From assembly GCA_027854065.1 (NCBI GenBank), contig JAQGEF010000012.1, positions 62,001-126,000 on the forward strand: DNA of 64,000 nt, written 5' to 3'. The notes beneath the pieces were generated by a model. The model was not told where the DNA came from. It searched no databases and saw only the letters and a program-made list of their open reading frames with translations. Positions 61,808 through 64,000 of the stretch are shown one piece after another (positions within the stretch are counted from its first letter, which is position 1; the number at the start of each line of letters is the position of its first letter). Origin of the DNA: Polluticaenibacter yanchengensis (GTDB lineage Bacteria > Bacteroidota > Bacteroidia > Chitinophagales > Chitinophagaceae). The translations under genes and the position numbers were made by a program.

Positions 61808-63064
61808 ATGCCTTATTTATTTACTTCTGAAAGTGTAAGTGAAGGACATCCAGATAAAATAGCTGACCAGATTTCAGATGCGTTAATTGATAACTTTTTG
61901 GCTTTCGATTCTGAAAGCAAGGTTGCATGTGAAACTTTAGTAACAACAGGACAGGTAATATTAGCCGGAGAAGTAAAATCAAAAGCGTATTTAGATGTTC
62001 AGACCATCGCGAGAGATGTGATCAAGAAAATTGGTTATACCAAAAGCGAATACATGTTTGAAGCAAATAGCTGTGGTGTTTTAAGTGCTATTCACGAACA
62101 AAGTGCAGATATTAACCAGGGTGTGGACAGAGCTAAGAAAGAAGAGCAAGGTGCCGGTGACCAGGGTATGATGTTTGGCTATGCGACTAACGAAACTGAA
62201 AACTACATGCCGTTGGCATTGGACCTGTCGCACAAGATCCTGATAGAATTGGCAGATTTGCGCAGGGAAAATAAACAAATTAAATACTTACGCCCGGATG
62301 CTAAAAGCCAGGTGACCCTGGAATATAACGATGCTAACGAACCTGTAAGAATTGATGCGATTGTTATAAGTACTCAGCATGATGATTTCGGTTCTGAAGA
62401 AAAAATGTTGGCCAAAATTAAGGCTGATATGATCAAAATCCTGATTCCTCGTGTAAAAGCAAAATATCCTAAGTACGCTCATTTATTCAATAATAAGATC
62501 AAGTATCACATTAACCCTACGGGTAAGTTCGTGATTGGTGGTCCTCACGGTGATACCGGTTTAACGGGCCGTAAAATTATTGTTGATACCTACGGTGGTA
62601 AAGGTGCACACGGTGGTGGCGCATTCAGCGGTAAAGATCCTAGTAAAGTGGACAGAAGTGCTGCTTACGCTACGCGTCATATTGCTAAAAACCTGGTAGC
62701 TGCCGGTATTGCGAAAGAAGTATTGGTACAGGTTTCATACGCTATTGGTGTGGCTGAGCCTACGAGTATTAACGTTAATACATTTGGCACCTCTAAAGTG
62801 CCTTATACTGATGGTGAAATTGGCGATATTGTAAAAGGTATCTTTGATATGCGTCCTTACTTTATTGAGGAGCGTTTAAAACTTAGAAACCCGATCTACA
62901 GTGAAACTGCTGCTTATGGTCATATGGGCCGTAAACCTCAAACGGTTACTAAAATCTTCAGCAAACCTGATGGTTCTGAATTAAAACTGAAAGTGGAATT
63001 ATTTACATGGGAAAAATTAGACTATGTAAAACAAGTTAAAGAAGCTTTCGGAAAAAAGAAATAA
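61808..63064 (+). CDS. metK: S-adenosylmethionine synthase
   Basis: MetK makes S-adenosylmethionine from methionine and ATP. The 418-residue protein has the signature [19 protein letters not shown] at the N-terminus, [15 protein letters not shown] (ATP loop), and [19 protein letters not shown] (phosphate-binding). Family length and order are normal. No SAM riboswitch is seen in the 50-base gap upstream. A strong terminator follows. Confidence 0.97.
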   Translation: MPYLFTSESVSEGHPDKIADQISDALIDNFLAFDSESKVACETLVTTGQVILAGEVKSKAYLDVQTIARDVIKKIGYTKSEYMFEANSCGVLSAIHEQSADINQGVDRAKKEEQGAGDQGMMFGYATNETENYMPLALDLSHKILIELADLRRENKQIKYLRPDAKSQVTLEYNDANEPVRIDAIVISTQHDDFGSEEKMLAKIKADMIKILIPRVKAKYPKYAHLFNNKIKYHINPTGKFVIGGPHGDTGLTGRKIIVDTYGGKGAHGGGAFSGKDPSKVDRSAAYATRHIAKNLVAAGIAKEVLVQVSYAIGVAEPTSINVNTFGTSKVPYTDGEIGDIVKGIFDMRPYFIEERLKLRNPIYSETAAYGHMGRKPQTVTKIFSKPDGSELKLKVELFTWEKLDYVKQVKEAFGKKK

Positions 63065-63084
63065 TCTTCTGATTTAATATACAT

Positions 63085-63124
63085 AACACCGTTACTAATA
63101 TTTTCAGTAACGGTGTTTTTTTAT
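63085..63124 (+). terminator. Terminator of metK
   Basis: AACACCGTTACT pairs perfectly with AGTAACGGTGTT over a 9-base loop, followed by TTTTTATT. Confidence 0.9.
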
Positions 63125-63198
63125 TGATTGAGTCATCAATTGTGCTACTATTAAGCATCGTTGTGTCACTCACTTGTACGTTATTGCTACTATTTGTT
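63124..63198 (-). repeat. GTGACACAACGATG dispersed element, copy E
   Basis: On the minus strand: CAAATAGTAGCAATAACG, TACAAGTGAGTGACACAACG, ATGCTTAATAGTAGCACAAT, TGATGACTCAATCAA. It closely matches copy A over its whole length and abuts the metK terminator. Confidence 0.82.
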
Positions 63199-63217
63199 TC
63201 ATGCTGAGTTAATTTTT

Positions 63218-63518
63218 TCCCGCTGATTAACGCAGAAAAATACAACCGCAGATTAACGCTGATTTTTAGAACTGTAAGAATTCAGAACCTACATATCTGC
63301 GAAAATCTGCGGAAAATGTTTTTTTATCCCGCTGATTGACGCAGAAGAAATACAACCGCAGATTAACGCTGATTTTTAGAACTGCCAGAATTAAGAACCT
63401 GCATATCTGCGAAAATCTGCGGAAAATGTATTTTATCTTCCCGCTGATTGACGCAGAAGAATACGACCGCAGATTAACGCTGATTTTTCACTTCTATTTG
63501 CGAAAATCTGCGGGGAAT
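63218..63518 (+). repeat. Three-unit tandem repeat upstream of the GxxExxY gene
   Basis: Units start at 63218, 63327 and 63439 (periods 109 and 112). Each has TCCCGCTGATTGACGCAGAA, ATACAACCGCAGATTAACG, CTGATTTTT and, at the end, GCGAAAATCTGCGG. The motifs CCGCAGAT and ATCTGCGG are complementary, so each unit can form hairpins. Unit 3 lacks part of the middle. The gene-free stretch 63125-63598 is otherwise empty. Confidence 0.85.
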
Positions 63519-63598
63519 TGTATCGGCTATTATCCAAGATATTTTTTTTTATTTCAAATAGGATTATTTAAGTAAATTGTATTACAAATTTATATGCT

Positions 63599-63976
63599 AT
63601 GACTGAAAATGACTTATCATATGAGATTCGTGGCTGCATATTCGATGTATACAATAACCTTGGTCCAGGCTTACTTGAATCTGCTTATGAAGCAGCTTTG
63701 ACGTTTGAATTGAATAGAAAAGGATTCAACTGCCTCACTCAAATTGGCTTACCAATGGAATATGAAACCGTACGCTTAGACATTGGTTATCGACTGGATA
63801 TTCTGGTTGAAAACAAAGTCATAATTGAAGTAAAATCTGTTGAATCTATACAGGATGTACATCATAAACAAATTATTACATACCTCAAATTATCCGGTTT
63901 AAAACTTGGCTTATTAGTGAATTTTAATTGCGATAATATATCACAGTCCATTTTCATAAAAGTAAATGGCCTTTAA
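63599..63976 (+). CDS. GxxExxY protein
   Basis: A 125-residue member of the GxxExxY family: the name motif is in LGPGLLESAYEAAL (Gly-x-x-Glu-x-x-Tyr, residues 24-30). A PD-(D/E)xK-like core follows, DIGYRLDILVENKVIIEVKS, where Asp, Glu and Lys are placed as in that nuclease fold. The function is unknown. It lies 80 bases after a tandem repeat, and genes of this family often sit beside such repeats in Bacteroidota, often in several copies per genome. A start at 63599 follows an A/T-rich leader. Confidence 0.88.
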   Translation: MTENDLSYEIRGCIFDVYNNLGPGLLESAYEAALTFELNRKGFNCLTQIGLPMEYETVRLDIGYRLDILVENKVIIEVKSVESIQDVHHKQIITYLKLSGLKLGLLVNFNCDNISQSIFIKVNGL

Positions 63977-64000
63977 GAAAGCTAGCTACCAGCATTAATC

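Noticed and set aside
63036..63245. 69-codon minus-strand ORF at the end of metK
   Set aside because: It runs through the metK terminator and a dispersed element and overlaps the metK 3' end. Only its middle (the element's own frame) is of interest, and is reported as such.
63218..63518. CRISPR-like array near metK
   Set aside because: The units are about 110 bases and similar throughout, with no variable spacers; no cas gene is present.

Overview
The window is a piece of a Bacteroidota chromosome, most likely from the order Chitinophagales (family Chitinophagaceae). This is inferred from the SusC/SusD pair, the glycan-utilisation gene set, DUF4270 and GxxExxY proteins, promoters resembling the Bacteroidota TAnnTTTG -7 box, and A/T-rich intergenic DNA broken by short G/C-rich hairpin repeats. 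No transposase, integrase, phage structural gene or CRISPR array is visible.

Layout. 0-5 kb: the 5' end of ruvC, a TolC-like efflux protein, and a four-gene minus-strand alkylation-damage operon (AraC/MGMT fusion, 2OG-Fe(II) oxygenase, lone Ada-type zinc domain, AlkB-like dioxygenase), then an asparaginase-like protein. 5.5-13 kb: ferrochelatase, delta-1-pyrroline-5-carboxylate dehydrogenase, a NUMOD4/HNH-like protein, a TrkH-type potassium transporter, a SelW-like protein, a PEP-mutase/isocitrate-lyase family protein and a lipoprotein. 13-16 kb: an RNA-flavoured island with two short ORFs that each end in a terminator, divergent tRNA-Gln(TTG) and tRNA-His(GTG) genes, a possible H-type pseudoknot, a tRNA-like segment, a YkuK-family RNase H-fold protein and a BCS1-like AAA ATPase. 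16-24.6 kb: a GNAT/nitrilase fusion, a DUF308 membrane protein, prmC, a DinB-fold protein, a subtilase, the pyruvate dehydrogenase E1 beta subunit and an S74-type self-processing surface protein.

24.6-50.2 kb is a large (arabino)glucuronoxylan locus. The minus-strand arm runs SusC, SusD, GH10 xylanase with an inserted carbohydrate-binding module, a GH35-like hydrolase, xylulokinase and xylose isomerase, with mannonate dehydratase beyond. The plus-strand arm runs LacI regulator, GH67, SDR, GH115 and GH43, then after a repeat block an acetylesterase and a second GH10. Two identical 14-bp LacI-type operator candidates lie between the arms. Together the genes would bind xylan at the surface, cut the backbone, remove acetyl, arabinosyl and (methyl)glucuronosyl groups, and feed xylose into the pentose phosphate pathway and glucuronate into the mannonate branch. 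Glucuronate isomerase and an inner-membrane sugar importer are not in the window.

50-64 kb: GH92 mannosidase, an MGH1/GH63-like glucosidase, a cupin-like remnant, a membrane protein, cysteine desulfurase, panC, a one-domain glycogen-synthase-like protein, a DUF4270 lipoprotein, metK, and a GxxExxY gene behind a tandem repeat.

The most unusual content is non-coding. It comprises a five-copy dispersed element built on GTGACACAACGATG, two families of repeats with conserved ends and variable inner hairpins, a composite repeat present in opposite orientations around the xylan genes, and the structured tRNA/YkuK/AAA island. No searches or folding programs were run. Family calls rest on motifs read by eye.
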